A DNA stretch of 64,000 bases, from positions 233,882,503-233,946,502 of the forward strand of contig NC_073692.1 in NCBI RefSeq assembly GCF_029784155.1, read 5' to 3'. A program made the position numbers and the translations under genes. Of the stretch, positions 31,672 to 46,300 are shown piece by piece; within the stretch, counting starts at the first letter, position 1; each line of letters opens with the position of its first letter. The DNA comes from Uranotaenia lowii (lineage: Eukaryota; Arthropoda; Insecta; Diptera; Culicidae). The notes under the pieces are model-generated. The model saw only the letters and a list, made by a program, of their open reading frames with translations. It searched no databases and was not told the origin of the DNA.

Positions 31672-34157
31672 GAAACTTCAAGCACCAGGTTTGAAAGTTG
31701 GTAGTTGTAGAAGCTGGTAAATCCCAGTAGGCTGATCACTTCCACTCATTTTCCCCTCACTGTAACCATAGCACCCATAGCAATAGTCAAAGTAGCCTGC
31801 GTGTGAACCGCAGGAAATGTGCTCTCTTTTTCGACGTACCAGCGTCCGGAACAGACGTGAAAGCAAAACAGACGTGAAAGCTGGTCAGTAGTACAGTGAT
31901 AAACAGTTCATATACATAGCACGATAGGAGAGTTTTCTACACCAACAGTTCACCCTGTACTTCAATCATGAGTTCTCTATTTTTCAACTTTCTTGGCTTA
32001 AGATGTGAACCCATCTTCTGTGGGTTTAGTTAATTACAGTTTGCTTTATTGTGATCCTATTCGTTTGAACAGGCTGAGTAGGTATATTTAAAGTTTACAC
32101 TACGCGAAATTTTCTGAAAAAAAATATAACAACACCGTTAAAATTTGTCATGATTTTTATTTCAACTATTTCGATACATTCATTCCGTGAAGTTATCGCA
32201 TCGGTCGCACAAAATGTCTTTAAGATTTGCTTTGCTCTATCACCCGGCCAATACTTTTCTACATCACTTTTTTCCCCATATGTTCACACCTACACATTCT
32301 ACAATCGCGACCGGTTTATGATTTTTACTATTTTATTAATTTTCGTTCTGCTTAGTGTGGTTTTAGATTGCTTCAATTCCGCTCGAGATTTTCCCCTCTA
32401 TCGAAAAATACATTTGCGGTAAAGATACACGTAGATGTTTGTTTTATTAAATTTTATGTAATTTTTCAGTTTCTAACTCGATTAAAGTGGCGATTCTAAT
32501 TAAGATGAAAATGTAGTTTTCTTCTTTCTATATCACTAGCTACGGCTAAAGAATACGTTACAGCTAGAATGACTTAAGGATCTAATGAAAAAGATTACAC
32601 AGAAGGGTTAGAATGCTTAAAATTCAACAATAGAAAGCAGTGGGTTGGAAATATAAAAAAAGGATACACTCAACCGGGGAAAAGATTAAATAATATGAAA
32701 AAGTCAAACACAATCGCAAAGATTACTTAATTCGATGTCCGACAGTGCGTTGAAGAAAGAGATGTATGCTTCTAATAAACTTCTTATATATTATGTACAA
32801 TAGATTGCTTTCTCAGGAGTAGTGGCGGAGAGGCGTAGAACTCTAATGGAGGGGGCTTGAAGATTTTCCTAGCAGCAATTTATAATTTATTGTCTAACTA
32901 GCTATAAATATATTTATATCACTTATGTATATCGATTAATTTTTGTTTTTATCATTTTTTTCCGAAAGTTTCATATCCAAGAATTGGTCGAATCCTCCAA
33001 GTCTTTGCCCAGAAGGTGCTTGATTGTATGCTGTTGAGGTTAACTAGGTATGCAATCCATCATGGCAGCTCTCAGATCGAAAGTGAAGTTATTTTTACAA
33101 AAGAATGACATTTTGTCTCTCCAAAGTGGGACAACTTATCCTATAACGAGGGAAGTTGGGTGGCAGTTTTTTTCTTATTATGATAAAGGAACATTCCTTG
33201 ATTCGGTTGAACGATGGATTTGGACACCTAGGTAACCTGAATATCTCGCATTTTCAGTAGGTTAATGCGACTTTTGGGGCTCTTTCTGAAGATTTTTGTT
33301 TCCTTGTGCAACCAAGTGCTGGGCGATATTTTTCTTCTATATGGCAGTGCTACATTACACCATTTGCTTCGGTCTGGTTTTCTTATCGCTGTCGAAAGTC
33401 TTACGAGTTACAAGTTGTGCTTAATCTGTGCTTTCAAGAGCTACCTTCGAGTGAGTATTTGTCATGGTCCTATCGCTATGGAACTCTCAATTTACGCAAT
33501 CGTTTCAGAATAAATTGTATTTACAAAAATAACAGTTTATGCATTCTAAGGGGTGCGACTATGTAAACTAAGAAAATATTCTTAATATCGAACGAAACTT
33601 CTTTCCCGTTGCTGATGAGGAATGAAGAACAAGGTTATTGTCCCTTATAGGGTTATCTCGATGGAAGTTACAATGTCAAGAATAAATTACCAATTACTTG
33701 TGAATAGTATGTGAAAAGTGCAGCTGCAACTCATAGTTTGTTTCTCGGTGTGATTTAACAGTAACTCTAGGAATTCGCAATCTGAGTTTCACGTTACGAG
33801 GCATTCGAATATCTTATGTAGGTTATATTTTGTCACTATTCCCTTGATACTTGAGAACCAGTGACTCGTTCCAAAAGAAATTAGTTGTATTGCTTTTCTT
33901 TTCGCCTTCAAGAGGGGAAAGGATAAGAATCATCTAGTCTTTTGATAAAATTATCCAAGATATTTAGAACTTTCCTCGATCGTGTGACATCTGCAATCAG
34001 ATATGTTACTTATCGTATCACTGTTGGATTGAAAAAGCTTTTCCGTTTCACAAACATGAAATAAACGGTTGATTTCCTGCTGTTTAAGATAGAGTTTCGA
34101 TGTAGATTAAATGGTAGTTCAAGTTCCAGAAAATCTCATACAAGAGAGGGAGTTGAC
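31672..34157. other. Convergent intergenic space, 3' UTRs of Ir21a and Cda5
   Basis: No coding sequence was seen between the Ir21a stop and the Cda5 stop. A plus-strand AATAAA at 32774-32779 could end Ir21a with a 1.1-kb 3' UTR. A minus-strand poly(A) signal for Cda5 was not picked out with confidence. Confidence 0.45.
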
Positions 34158-34328
34158 TTAGTTCGTATCTGCCACTTCGATATCACTGTCGATCCGCGAC
34201 GAGCGAATTCCGGTTTTACCAGTCCACGGGTAGATGTCGGGGCAGGGTTGGCAGGTCCGCATGTATCGGACGCCGGACTTGTGCCACAAATTGCACACCT
34301 TAGGATTGTTACAACGCTTGGGACGATC
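34158..34328 (-). CDS. Cda5: Cda5 last exon
   Basis: Encodes DRPKRCNNPKVCNLWHKSG and CQPCPDIYPWTGKTG, the conserved Cys-rich C terminus of insect chitin deacetylases, then TAA at 34158-34160. Acceptor CCCTTTCAG. Confidence 0.92.
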   Translation of the reverse strand, partial: DRPKRCNNPKVCNLWHKSGVRYMRTCQPCPDIYPWTGKTGIRSSRIDSDIEVADTN

Positions 34329-37300
34329 CTGAAAGGGAACGAGTAAACGTTGAGTCAAAAGTTCGTTTGAAACTGTCATCATCACAAGTACGAACCCCAT
34401 AGTTGCACTGGAATGGCTGGAACGAGTTGATGCGGTTCAGTGGAGTGGGATCTCGTACCCACTGCAGCGCTTGCCAGTTCGTCACGATGAACACATCTTT
34501 CATGGCGTTGATCGTGTCCAGGAACTGTATGAAGCCCTCCTTGTGGTGTGGCTGGGTGAACCAAGCGGCGTGATAGTACAACCCGAATGGTGCCCGATTG
34601 GTGGTGTAGTGGCGTTCGAAGTTCTTCATGATCATCTTGTAGACGTTTTCGGCATCCGGTGGATTGGAGCAGGCGTCACCCATCGAGCAGCGGCCTCCAT
34701 TCAAATCCTGCCACATAACCATCGGTACTTCCCAGACACCTGACAGAGAGAAAACACGATTTATATTTAAGCTTGGGAACTTTAACTGGAACACTCACCT
34801 GGATAACTCTTAGTTGGGCAAGGAGGAATCATACAGTCGTGGAAGATCTTGTAGTCCAACGTGTACGGCCAGCTGGGTGGGCGGTTTTCGTACACCGGCA
34901 TCGACGAGTCGTAGGTGAAGTTGAAATCGTAAAGCATCTTGAACATCTTGTTGCCTCCGATGGACAGGAACGGAGCTCGCATACCACGGACGTCTTCCAG
35001 CTTGACACCACCGTAGGCAGATAGGATCTCCCGCTGTCCAGCGACTTCACGGGCCCATTTCTTCGGTGAGAATCCTTCGCCGAAGCTATGCCTGTTTAGG
35101 GGGTAGACATTGGTTAGAATGATTTTGGTAAAAGGAAAAAAAGTTATGAAAACTTACGATACGGTATGGGATGCCATTTCGTGTCCATCGGCGTACAGGT
35201 TCTGCACCTGGCTGTAGTCGGTCCACTCGTGCGATACGTAGAAGGTAGCGGTGATTGGACATCCGTTGGGGTTGACGCGGCCCCGTTCGAAAAGATCCTG
35301 GTAGAGCTGTTTGTTCAGATCATTGACCGAATCGTCGAAGGTGAGCAGGACAATTTGTGGCACGTGTTCAACGGGTAGTTCTCCGGGGATGTCCTTGCCA
35401 CCGCAGTAGCAATCCGGCAACAGGCAGACGTCCTTGCGGCACTTGGCAGCGGTCTTGTCCGGGTTCGGCTGTGGGTACAGAGGTTCCGGTCGCGTTGGTG
35501 GATACCGATAGATGTCGATGAATTCCTGCGCCTTGGAGACAAAGGTCTGGGCAGGCTTCAGCGTGGGACGGGCGCGTCTGAGAAAGAAAGTTAGAAAGCG
35601 TATCGGAAGGCATTAGTAGGAGCTAGACTGTGAACCCTCGACAACTCACGGTGGATGAGTTCCTCGGTTTGCCGGCACAGTCGACTGCGTATCGGTGATG
35701 TACTGCGAGTTTCCACGATTGCGATTGCTGTTGGTGTTGCTATTGCTGCTGCCTCTGTTCAAATTTGACAGAATACAGGCGTGATGTCATTGGTAATTGA
35801 AAATAAAAATGTATTAGTTTACAGCGGACGAATCAAATTCTAACTATCCACAATAGAACTCTTGTTGCTTACTAGTTAGAACTACAAACTAATAAGCTCA
35901 TGTTTTATGAATGAGATTAACTATCAACCGGAGCTAGATGAACCGGGTTTTTGGTGAGGGCACCTACGCTTCAGCTAGGTTTAGTCGAGCAGCGACCGGC
36001 CTCCACAGGACACTACTTTTGGTTTTACCTTCCTGTGGGGCTCTTACAACGGTGAGTGAAGCTTCACACAATACTTCTATGTAGCTAAGATGGAAGGAAG
36101 CGGTTAACTTCTGACCGAGTGACGATGGACAGATGAAGAGGCAATTTGGAAAATAAGAAACGGTGATCTTTGAGGTCAGTAAAGCAAAGCGGGCGCAGGT
36201 ATGAAGTAATAACGCTAGATGGTGCAGAACGTCGGTGAGCGAAGTCGTTCCTGGGCGTCGCGCAGATCGATGATTGTTGAAGTAGGGTTATTTAGTAATT
36301 AGATTGAAACCGATTTAGTTCAATTTTGTAGCAAAAAGGCGCGTTAGTTATCAGGATACGTTAGTATCAACTACGGTGCATTTGTTTATTTTTAGGATTT
36401 GGGAAACGGAGATCGAGAGGAAATTTGGGGAGGAATTGGAAGGACTGGATTGAAATGGAAGGAAGTTGGTGAATGTAGTATGACAAGACAGGGAGTGTAT
36501 TTGTTGAAGTATTGTGATGGAGGGTTTGGTGTAGTTTAATGTTGGACTGTTGTAGGATTTTCGTGAAGTAAAATATTGGCAATGCTAGGATAAGCAATTA
36601 GGATCGGAGTGTATTTCAGGTAGAGAATTGGAGTGATTTTAGCCGCACGCTTCAAAACACTCACACATACACTCACACAAATCTACGTACATATTGACAC
36701 CTACACGCAACAACAAGCTCACGCGATAAGTAGAAATTTTTGATGAAGACGGTCTAGGTTAAAGATCTTCTACAAATTTATATTGGTTCAATTAAAACTT
36801 AATTCTAACTATGTTACAAATAGTTCATTGAACAGTTCAAGAGATTTCATTACATGTTACTAAAGTATATAGTTAAGAGTGTCTAAACGAAAAAAGATAT
36901 AATGTAAAACTATTTCTACTATATTAACTAAGAGGTCTGATTGGCAAAATGGGGACATTATTTTTCATGGATTTATTTATCGAAATTTGGATATTTTAAG
37001 CTATGAATATGTTTCGTTTATAGTCGTTTTACCATCTTTATGGTATTCCCGACTTTATATCAACGTTGCAGTTGGCGGATCGTTGATAAGCTATGGATCT
37101 TCGATTTGAATCCAAATTAAGATTCTGAACTGAATACTAGGTACATTTTATTTCTCAAAAGTGCGTCGGTTACCTTATTTGGCACTATTTGTTCTTAATT
37201 TTGCCTTTGATAATGTTCCTATTTTTGCCTATGGTGAAATGTTCATCCTGAAAAGTCATCTGCTTTGAAATGAAAATTCTAATCGAAACATGCCATGACT

Positions 37301-40300
37301 TTGATAGAAAACAACATGAGGAATTGATTAAAAAAATGTTTCTCATTCTGGTTATAGCGTTTTTTTTAGGTTTTTTCTTGAAAAAAAAACTTGTTCAGTC
37401 GTTCTTATGATTAAAATCATGTCAATAATTTATCGGAAAAAGAAAAAAACTGAATCGGATAGCAAATTTAACTTAAATGTTCCATTTATAGGGTTTTCTT
37501 AAAAAAAATGCTGAAAACTTTGATTCATTTGGACAGACTATTTATCGATTAGAATTTTATTAGAATTCACCAACCGTGGCCTATAGGATAGCGTTTGAGT
37601 CTTCTAAGCCAGAGATCATGAGATCGAGTCTCGTTCACGGCGGCATACTTAGTACACTTTCTGTGGGCTGGTGATGTAATTATTAGGAACACTTACCATA
37701 CCCTATAAGTATTCTTGCAAACCATTAAATGCCTTTGGATACTATTTTCAATCAGTTCTGTGTTGTTAATTCGTTAAAATACAACGTCATAATGAGATCT
37801 TATAACACGTGATATATCTATCAGTATCTACTATTCAAAAAATTAAATTATAATTGTCAAAAATACTATGTAGTAAAGATACCCATCACTGGTTCTAGTA
37901 AATACGCCAATTTTAAAACATAATTCGAAAAATGGCACAGAAGGAAACTGATAGTTATTCAAGAATGGAAATATAACCTTCTTAATCACTTCAAAAGTAA
38001 AAAGCTAATTAGCTGAGTAGTATGAGTTTGTTTTTATTAATTTATTATATATATCTCCATTCATTATACAAAAAGTACAAAAGAATCAGCACTTGAATCA
38101 AAGTCAAAGATTTACAAAAGTTGATGTGGAGATGGAAAAGAATTGACACATAATATTTTTTTAAATTGGTTAATAATTTATGCGTAGGAAATGTAAGAAA
38201 GAAATAAACGTTAAGAGAAAATTTCGAAAAATCATGTTTTTTCGAAAGATTTGAAAATTTTAACGTAGTTGTTAACAAACACTCATATCCTTCTGCACTC
38301 AAACAACAGCGTTTTGTGGAAACTTGGTTGTTGAAATAAATTTTTTAAGTTTGATAACTTTTGAAAGATTAAAAACAAAACGTCTTCCAATCTGTTCTAA
38401 CTATATAATTTTACGATTAAAAACCTCCATACTGCTTTTCTTTTGAAAAACTTGACAAAACATGTTTGATCAAGTTAATAAACCAAGGTATAGTAAGTGT
38501 AATGTGATATTGTTTCAGATTATCACTAATCCAAATCGCGTTTTTTTAATCCCTTTACTTATTTAATGACCAATCGTTGAGATGGACAAAGCAATACATG
38601 AAGTTACCGATTATAAAACCAATGGTTGTTTTTGAATGTCGCCTTTACCTTTCCCTCAACCTTTCAGCTACACTTTCCTTTCTTGAGGAAGTTGAACGAA
38701 TGAATAGCTTTAAACATCACACCCTCAACGATAATCTACTACCACTAGATAGCAAAAAATACAGATAACAAAACAACAACAAACTACGGTTTTCAAAAAG
38801 CACATTTCCATGACTGAAGTAAAAAGTAATCCGAGAAATTTCACCGATTTAAAGTTCTAAAGTTAAACAACGTCAACTTTGGGGTTATTGAAAGCGGACA
38901 ACCGACGAAGCAGGCTTTGATCGGCAGTCGCTCACAAACTACGGCATCTTCTACGTACGATAAAGCGAGGAAGTAGCTGTAGCATTCCACACAGTCTTGA
39001 AAGTGTTTGAATGGGATTGATTAGAGCACACCGAGGAAGCGACTGTCGACTCGTTGAACAAAAAAAAAAAGAAGTAGAAGAGCTTGTGAACAAGTGAAGA
39101 ACGGGTGACGTGAAGGCAAAGAAATACCAACAATCGACTATAGTTTTAGGTTGTTTCTTTTAAACTCTATTGTTGGTTGGCATTTGGTAATCAGCAGGTG
39201 GTGGTGTTGGCGTGGTGAATTTGCAGTGGTATTTGCGCTTAGAGACAAGTTATTGAACAAATTGTATTAAACTAAATAAACAAAACAAAAACAACAAATA
39301 GCTAGGATAATGCAAAAATTAACGAATAACAACAACAACAATGATAGCGATAGGTAACTGGAAACAAGACTAGGAACACTAGCAGTTCAAGTGTTTTATT
39401 TTTGGTTGGCAAGTGCGACAGAGTAACCAATACACGATAAGGTCTGTTGTAGGCTTGGCTTAAGTAGGTTTAGTTTTAGTTTGCTTAATTGGTTTTGTAA
39501 AATGAAGAGTAACAAAAAAAGGTAGAGAAAAGTTGGACTTGAATCAGTACCTCGAGGGGATTTCGTTGCACTTGGCTGAAAGTGAGTTTTCTGTACATTG
39601 TATACTTTTTCCGGCTGACGGTTTACTGTATCGGCGAGGCAGCTGTGCGGCCGCAATCGTGGTCTTTATGGCATTATTGACTCTGGATACGCGTGGTGGC
39701 AGTTTGCCGTTGGAGTATGTGGTGGGTAAGCGAGGGGTGGTATTGGTATTGGTTTTGGAGGTGGTGACAGTGGTAACGGCTACGGGGCTTGGTGTTGAAG
39801 CCGTACGATCGGAGTCCAGGTTGACGTTTTGTTCGACGGACGACGATGGATCGTCATTGTAGTCTTCGTCTGAGTCGTATACGGGAGAAGACGTCGAAGA
39901 GTACGATGTCGATCGTGATTTGTTTGGCAACAATTGCGTTGTCGTGGTCAAGTTCAGCAACTGAGTGGTAGTGCTTGGAACGTATCGAGGCGAGGTACTA
40001 CTCGTCGTGGTCGTTGTTGGATATTCGGTTGTAGTAGAAGTAGTGGTAGTGAATCGTTTAGTAGCTCGATAGTGAGGTTTGAAAGAGGTATAAGTCGATC
40101 GCACAGTCGTTGTGGTAGTAGGTTTGGTCGTAGTAGTAGCAGCACTGGTAGTTTCAAGATAGGAGTAATCCACCAGATCCTCTTCCGGCACGTCTCCGTC
40201 TTCTTCCTCGTCTTCGTCTTCTTCCGATTCGTTACTGATACTGTCATTCTGGTTATAAGATAACAGCTCTTTTTCGGTAGGAATATTCATTTCTGGCATT

Positions 40301-43300
40301 TCAACAGTGGCACGGAACTTCTTAGTAGTCGACTCAGTCTTGCTGTTGGAGGATGGTCCAAAAGAATTTTGTTCAGTCGATGTAAGGTGGTACCGAGTAA
40401 AATATACAGGTTTGTCAGTGATTTCAACTACATCGGCAGAATTGGTTGCGTTTTCCAAAATTACCGACCCCTTTTTGTACACTTCTACGCTATCGTCACT
40501 AAAACGTGACTTATAATGGGAAGATTTAGCAGGAGCATTTTCGCCGTCATAGCGAGATCTTTCAGTCGAACCAATTCCGTTCAAGTGAGAACTGGTCGAC
40601 GAAGCAATCGATGATATCGTTGATGGAGTTACCCTGTGATCTGGGTATTCGGATGAAATGGTAAGCACGGTACTTTCGGTGCTGGAGATTGGTACGTTTG
40701 TTTGATTAAAGCTAGTTGTTGTACTATATACTCCGTTTAGATTAGTTGGTCGAAGGCGCGTGTAAGTTCGACGATGAGAACCACGGTTACGAATTCTATA
40801 CCGAGGGGTAGTGACTTCTTCTGAAGTCTCGGAAGATTTGGCAACATTAAAATTGGGACGATATCGACCTCGATATACTTCGGTAGATCTAGGAGAAGTA
40901 GTGGATAAGATTTCATCAGGAGATGTTTCGTAGATAGTGGAACTTATTGTGGTACTAGTTGGGGGTGGCAAGGTACTTGTTGTTGTGGTAGCTTCAGTAG
41001 TTGTCGTGGTTGATGGAGCTTCGGTTGTCGTCGTGGTAGTGGTCGTGCTAGTAGTAGTAGTTGTTGGTGGTGCGTCGGTTGTTGTGCTGGTGAAATAAAG
41101 AGTGCTAGAACGGGCAAACGAAGCCAATTTTGGGGGAGCAGTGATAAGGAAGTAGCTCCGTACTGCGGGTTCTCGTGGGGATTCAGTAGTGGTACGGTAG
41201 ATGTTTGCTACCACACGTGAAGTAGAATAGGCAAATGGCTTATCGGAAGAGGTAGCTTGTCGTTGAACTTCGAGGCTTTTGAAGGGAGAAACTACCGTTC
41301 GAGAACCAGTATTTGATTCAAGGGTTTTATTCAGGTTTTCTTTGAATACAAGACCTCTGGAAGTAAAACTTTGAATAGCTTCGGCAAGTTTTTTGCTATC
41401 TTCAGCAGCGGTTGGAGGTTGGGTGCTTCGAGGTGGGAATCTAGTTGGGGGTAAGGTTTTAGTTTCTACAGATGGTTTTGACGGTATAAAGGAATCATCT
41501 AGTTCTTGTTCTTCATGCTCCTGAAGAGTATTGGTTTGAGGACTTGATAAAACGTTGTCTGGGTATGATGCAACCCATTCACTAGAAGAAGTTGGATCAG
41601 TGTCTTGAAGTTTGAAACTGGTAGGACGTGGTGTACTTCTACCAAAAGGAATCGTTTCAACGGGTTCTTGATAAATACGTGATCTTAGTGTTGGGACGGT
41701 TGAGCTGGGAATGAATCGTGGGATATTGGAAGATGGTGTAGGTGTTTCAGTAGTGGTAGTTGTTGTAGTGTCTCGTGATGAATGGTGGTTGTACCTTTGA
41801 TTCGAGGGGACGACATTGACAGTTTCTACAGTACCCTTAGAGAGGTTTGGTTTGTTTCCAATTCCAGTACTCAGGGTTAACCGTATCGATTTATTATTTT
41901 CAAATTGTTCGGGATTGATTTCATATCTGGTAGGGGATTGTGAAGGTGCCTGTGGTCGAATTTCGTACCGGGGAGAGGATGGGAAGAATTGTACCCTTTG
42001 AGTGGTGGTAGTTGGGGCTAAAGTAGAACTCAATGTAATCCTCACGGTTCCATTGTTTGAGTCAAGTGTATCTTGATTGACGCTTAGCCGTGTGGATTGT
42101 GTTGGGCGCTTGTCGTTTCCAATCGAGTCACTAACACGAGAACTTCCAAAACTGGAATTCAGAGTAAATCGTACGACCTGATCATTTTTACTGGGAGCAA
42201 ACGAAGCTGGTACAATGGAAGGATTCACAGATCCAGGGGCAGTAGAAGTAGCAATTGTAGATTGCTGTGTAGCCGAAAGGGTGGTGCCAATGGCTTTGAG
42301 GAACGTATTTTGACCACGTGGTCGATTACCAGTATTCACGTAACTATCATAGTCTGCAATGTTAGGAATTTTTGACGATGGTACATTTTGATTCGGCCTG
42401 AAGCCTTCCGATTGTACATCGGGTGTAAATTGGTTCTGAACTCTCTGACGCACGGTTACCGGAGCTGGTGTTGTAGTTGTGGTTGTGGTTGTAGTAGTTG
42501 GTTTGGGAGTAGTGGTGGTGGTGGTGGTGGTTGATGTAGTTGTCGTCGTTGTTGTTGAAGGTGTGGTCGAAGGAGACGGAGAAGGTGATTTGTTGAACGA
42601 ATACGAGAAATAAGTTTTAGGTTGATCGTACGAAAAAGGGCTGTCTTCTCGAGGGTTGGAGTAATCGTAATTGGTTGCGGCAGAGGGTGGTGGATTAACC
42701 GGGACTAACTTTTGAGTGATAAATTTTTTATCAGAAGGATTGTTGCTACTATCGTTGTCTTGAGCCTCGTACTCGTAACGCGTCTTGGTAAGAGGATACT
42801 CATCATCGTCGTCGTAGTAACTGTCTTCAGGAATTGGGTGAAATTTTATTTCAGGAGGTACTCGTAAAGATTTGTCGCTGCTGTCCGAAAGAGAAAAACC
42901 GATGACTGAAGGAGCAGAAGTCGTCGTTGTGGTTGTAGTTCTACTTGAAGGTCGGTAGATGTTCGAACTCATCGTACTGGCTGCCCGGGCAGAGTAGGAA
43001 AACGGGGAAAAGGACACTAGGATGGGAGTCTCCGTAGAGGTCGTGGTAGTTGAGGAGGAACCCGCGCGTGCTGCGAGTGTTAATATTATTGTTTTGGGGG
43101 TTGATTTATTGGGCTTTTCATCCAATTGTGATGATCTGTAGGAATAAATAGCATTTGTTGGAGATTTTTTTAGAAACGCTTGTTTACTAGTAGGTAATTT
43201 AGGTAATTCTAAAGAGAAATTAGGCGAAAGGCATCAGTTAGCGACAATGAACACGCTCAGGAGCACTACTCTGACTGGCATGGACATAATCTAGAGCACG

Positions 43301-46300
43301 AGTAATTTAGAATTAGAGAGGTTATTCACGTCGAGGATTGCAACTAGACCATTTAGCGGGACTGGGTAATGGGGCCTAAACTGGATCCGGTCCTCATTAG
43401 TTTGCAGGTTGACAAAAAAATTGTTGTAATATTTCTGGTTTAGACACATATGAACCGCAAAGAATCGAACAGTAATAATCTAAATTTTCATGTGGTTGAT
43501 GTTTTCGATTTTTGAGTTGAACAGAGTGTTTATGAAATGTTTATTTATGAAGTAAGCAAAAGCCATTGAGAGAATGTATAGATAGATTAAAATTTACAGA
43601 AAAAGGGAAATTATAGCAACTCAGGGAGAAAGCAACATACGATAGGCGAATGATGAGAAAGAAAACAGTATGGAAAGACAGCGAGTATCAAGCGACATAA
43701 AATACTGACAATACACACAAAACACAGCAAAACCAACATGAAGTGATTTCATCAACCAACATTTAAGGTGGAAGCGCTACAAATGTTTCCAACAAAAACA
43801 AAAATCTATAAAATTTCTCTACGTCCTAAATGATGGCACTACACACACAACTACCGGGTTTTTTTCAATGATAAAATGTTGAATTTAGAAGTTTGTTTGA
43901 CACGGAAAAGCGATGATACAAATTTTATGTTTTACGTCACACAGAAGCACATGAAGTTAAAACTTGGATTCCAATTCAGGTATTAGAATTTTTTCGATTA
44001 GACTGTTTTAATACCTTGTGGTATAGTACTGTGGTGGTGGAGCCGGTGTTGTAGTAGTGGTGGTCGTGGTTGTAGTGGTTCTGGTAGTGGTTGTTGATGG
44101 TAGTGAGAACGGTTCGGGTGATGTGACGAAAGCTGTCTGGTATTTGGGACTGTTATAGGTTCTAATTGTTGACGATACCAAAATCGGACGATCAGAGATC
44201 GAGTTTAGATCGTTCCTGATCAATGTGTATTTGTTTGAGGATAAATTCAACATTCCCGCGTTGAATTTTAGGAGTTTTTTTTTGTTGGGTAGTTGTGTTC
44301 GATTTGGTGTTCCGAATTTGGGGGGACATTTTTTTTTAATTTGATTTGATTCGTAACAAGAGAAACAGGAAATAGCGAAAATATATGGTTAGATAATTAT
44401 TTGGTTTATGGGAGATCTAGATTTGAAAGCATCAGCTTCACAGTAACGTATTAAAAAAATATGAAAGAAAACAGAAATTCGGTACCTGAGTTGAGTGTGC
44501 GTTTGTTTCTGATTATAACGATCATCATCGAGCTATGGAGGGAAAAATTGAAATGATTATTTCGCATTGAAAATCGAATCTATAAAAGTTGATCATACTT
44601 GTGCAACGAGAGCATCATCGTAATCCTGATAAGAGGGACGTTGCTGGTATGTAGTTCTGGGAGAAGTAACATAAGAAGACTGTTCTCGCTGAGAAGTTGC
44701 TGGAGCGACGGTTGTTACTACGGTTGGTCTGTAGGTGGTAGAAACGATGGTCTTCTGCGGTGGTGGTGGCGACTGTTGTCTGTTCTGGTTGTACTGCGGT
44801 TGATATTCTATGAGGGAAAAAGGAGGGTTGAAATGTAGGCAACAATGTCGAACAAGCCTCAGCCTCGGACGGAAGTACTTACCAACATCTCTGTACAGTT
44901 CCACATCGTCGTCATAGACTGCGTAGTAGTTATCGTAGGCAGACGGATCGTAGTTGCTAGTGTTGTAGTAGTTTTTGCTGCTTTGGCTCAGTACGGTTTT
45001 TTGCGGTTGTTCCGGAACGTATCGGTTAGGCGCGGGTGAAGACGTTTCAACTCTGTTGGGAAAACACGCCACAATTAGAATGTTGTATAAACAAACTACA
45101 GGTAGAAAACAGAAACACGAACACAAGGTAGGGATTCAAATCCGTGCATGGAAGGGGTAGTATGTACAACAGGAGTCGTGAACAGCTCAAAAGTTAGTAG
45201 AATTCAACCAAGATATTTACAAATGTCCATGTCACCTGAGATCCGGGTCGGTAAAGTGTGCCACTCTTTTTCTCTCTATCTCACTCACTTTCGGCCAGCA
45301 ATGTATGAAACCCACAACACAACAAAGGATAAAAACAAGAGGGTGTAATACTCGTACCTGTTCGGGAGCCGTTCATCGAGTTCCAAACGATTTGCACGGT
45401 TCGCGTTCTTGTTTGGTCGAGTGCTAGTAGCAATCGTGGACTGGTCGGGTGTCTCAGTAGTTCTCCAGCGTTGCTGGCCTCGGTTCGGTCGAATGGTGTA
45501 CCGTTTCCGAGAGGTAGTGTCGTCGGTCGAAGCAGCGCTAGTCGAGCTGAGAGTTGTCCGCGTTCGAGTTGCCGGTGGCGATGAAGTAGTAGTCGTCGTG
45601 GTCGTGGTCGTTGTCCTAGGAGCGAACGTGGTGGTGGTAGTCGTCGTTGTCTTAGCCGATGTTTTGGCAATAAGGGATTTGGCCGTTGTACGGAGCAGTT
45701 CCTTTGCGGTGGTTTCGTCAATGAGGTTTGAATTAGATATCGGAGTTGGTCTTAGGCGCTGTCGGATTGTGTACGGCCTTAAAGTTGATTTATTGAGGTA
45801 CCGTGGTATATCGGCCAAAGGTTTGATACCTTGGAATACATCTTCTGGGAATTTGATGATCGGGGGTATATCACTTGTAGCGCTTGAGGCATGTGTGGTC
45901 ACTGTGCTTGGTCGCCATGTGGTAGTTTCATACTTATGATTACTATAATATAGATGACCAGAGACGGAAGCGGCGGGTTTCGGGGTGGTAAGATTATTAA
46001 GCGGCCTTGGTGCCATGGTTTCTGTCATTGGGGTGTACTTTGACTTGTTAACCGGATACCGGTATTCGTAGTCGTCTTCATCTTCATCATCTTCATAGTA
46101 CTCGTCATCGTCATCTTCATTGGGGCGATTTGGATAGCTTGGTTTGCGGTTACTGTTCAGTGTGTTTTTGACATATTTATGGCCCCGATCATCTTCTATT
46201 TCATCCTGTTCATAGTAGTACTCACCGTAGTCTCTTGTCGGTTTAACAGTCGAGGGAGAATAATACAGCTTATAATGCTGTTCGACTTGTTGAACTGGCC

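Noticed and set aside
39934..40263. Opposite-strand frames within the Cda5 mucin exon (also 45409-45939)
   Set aside because: They are produced by Thr/Ser codon runs read in reverse; composition is just repeat-like Val/Gly/Arg.
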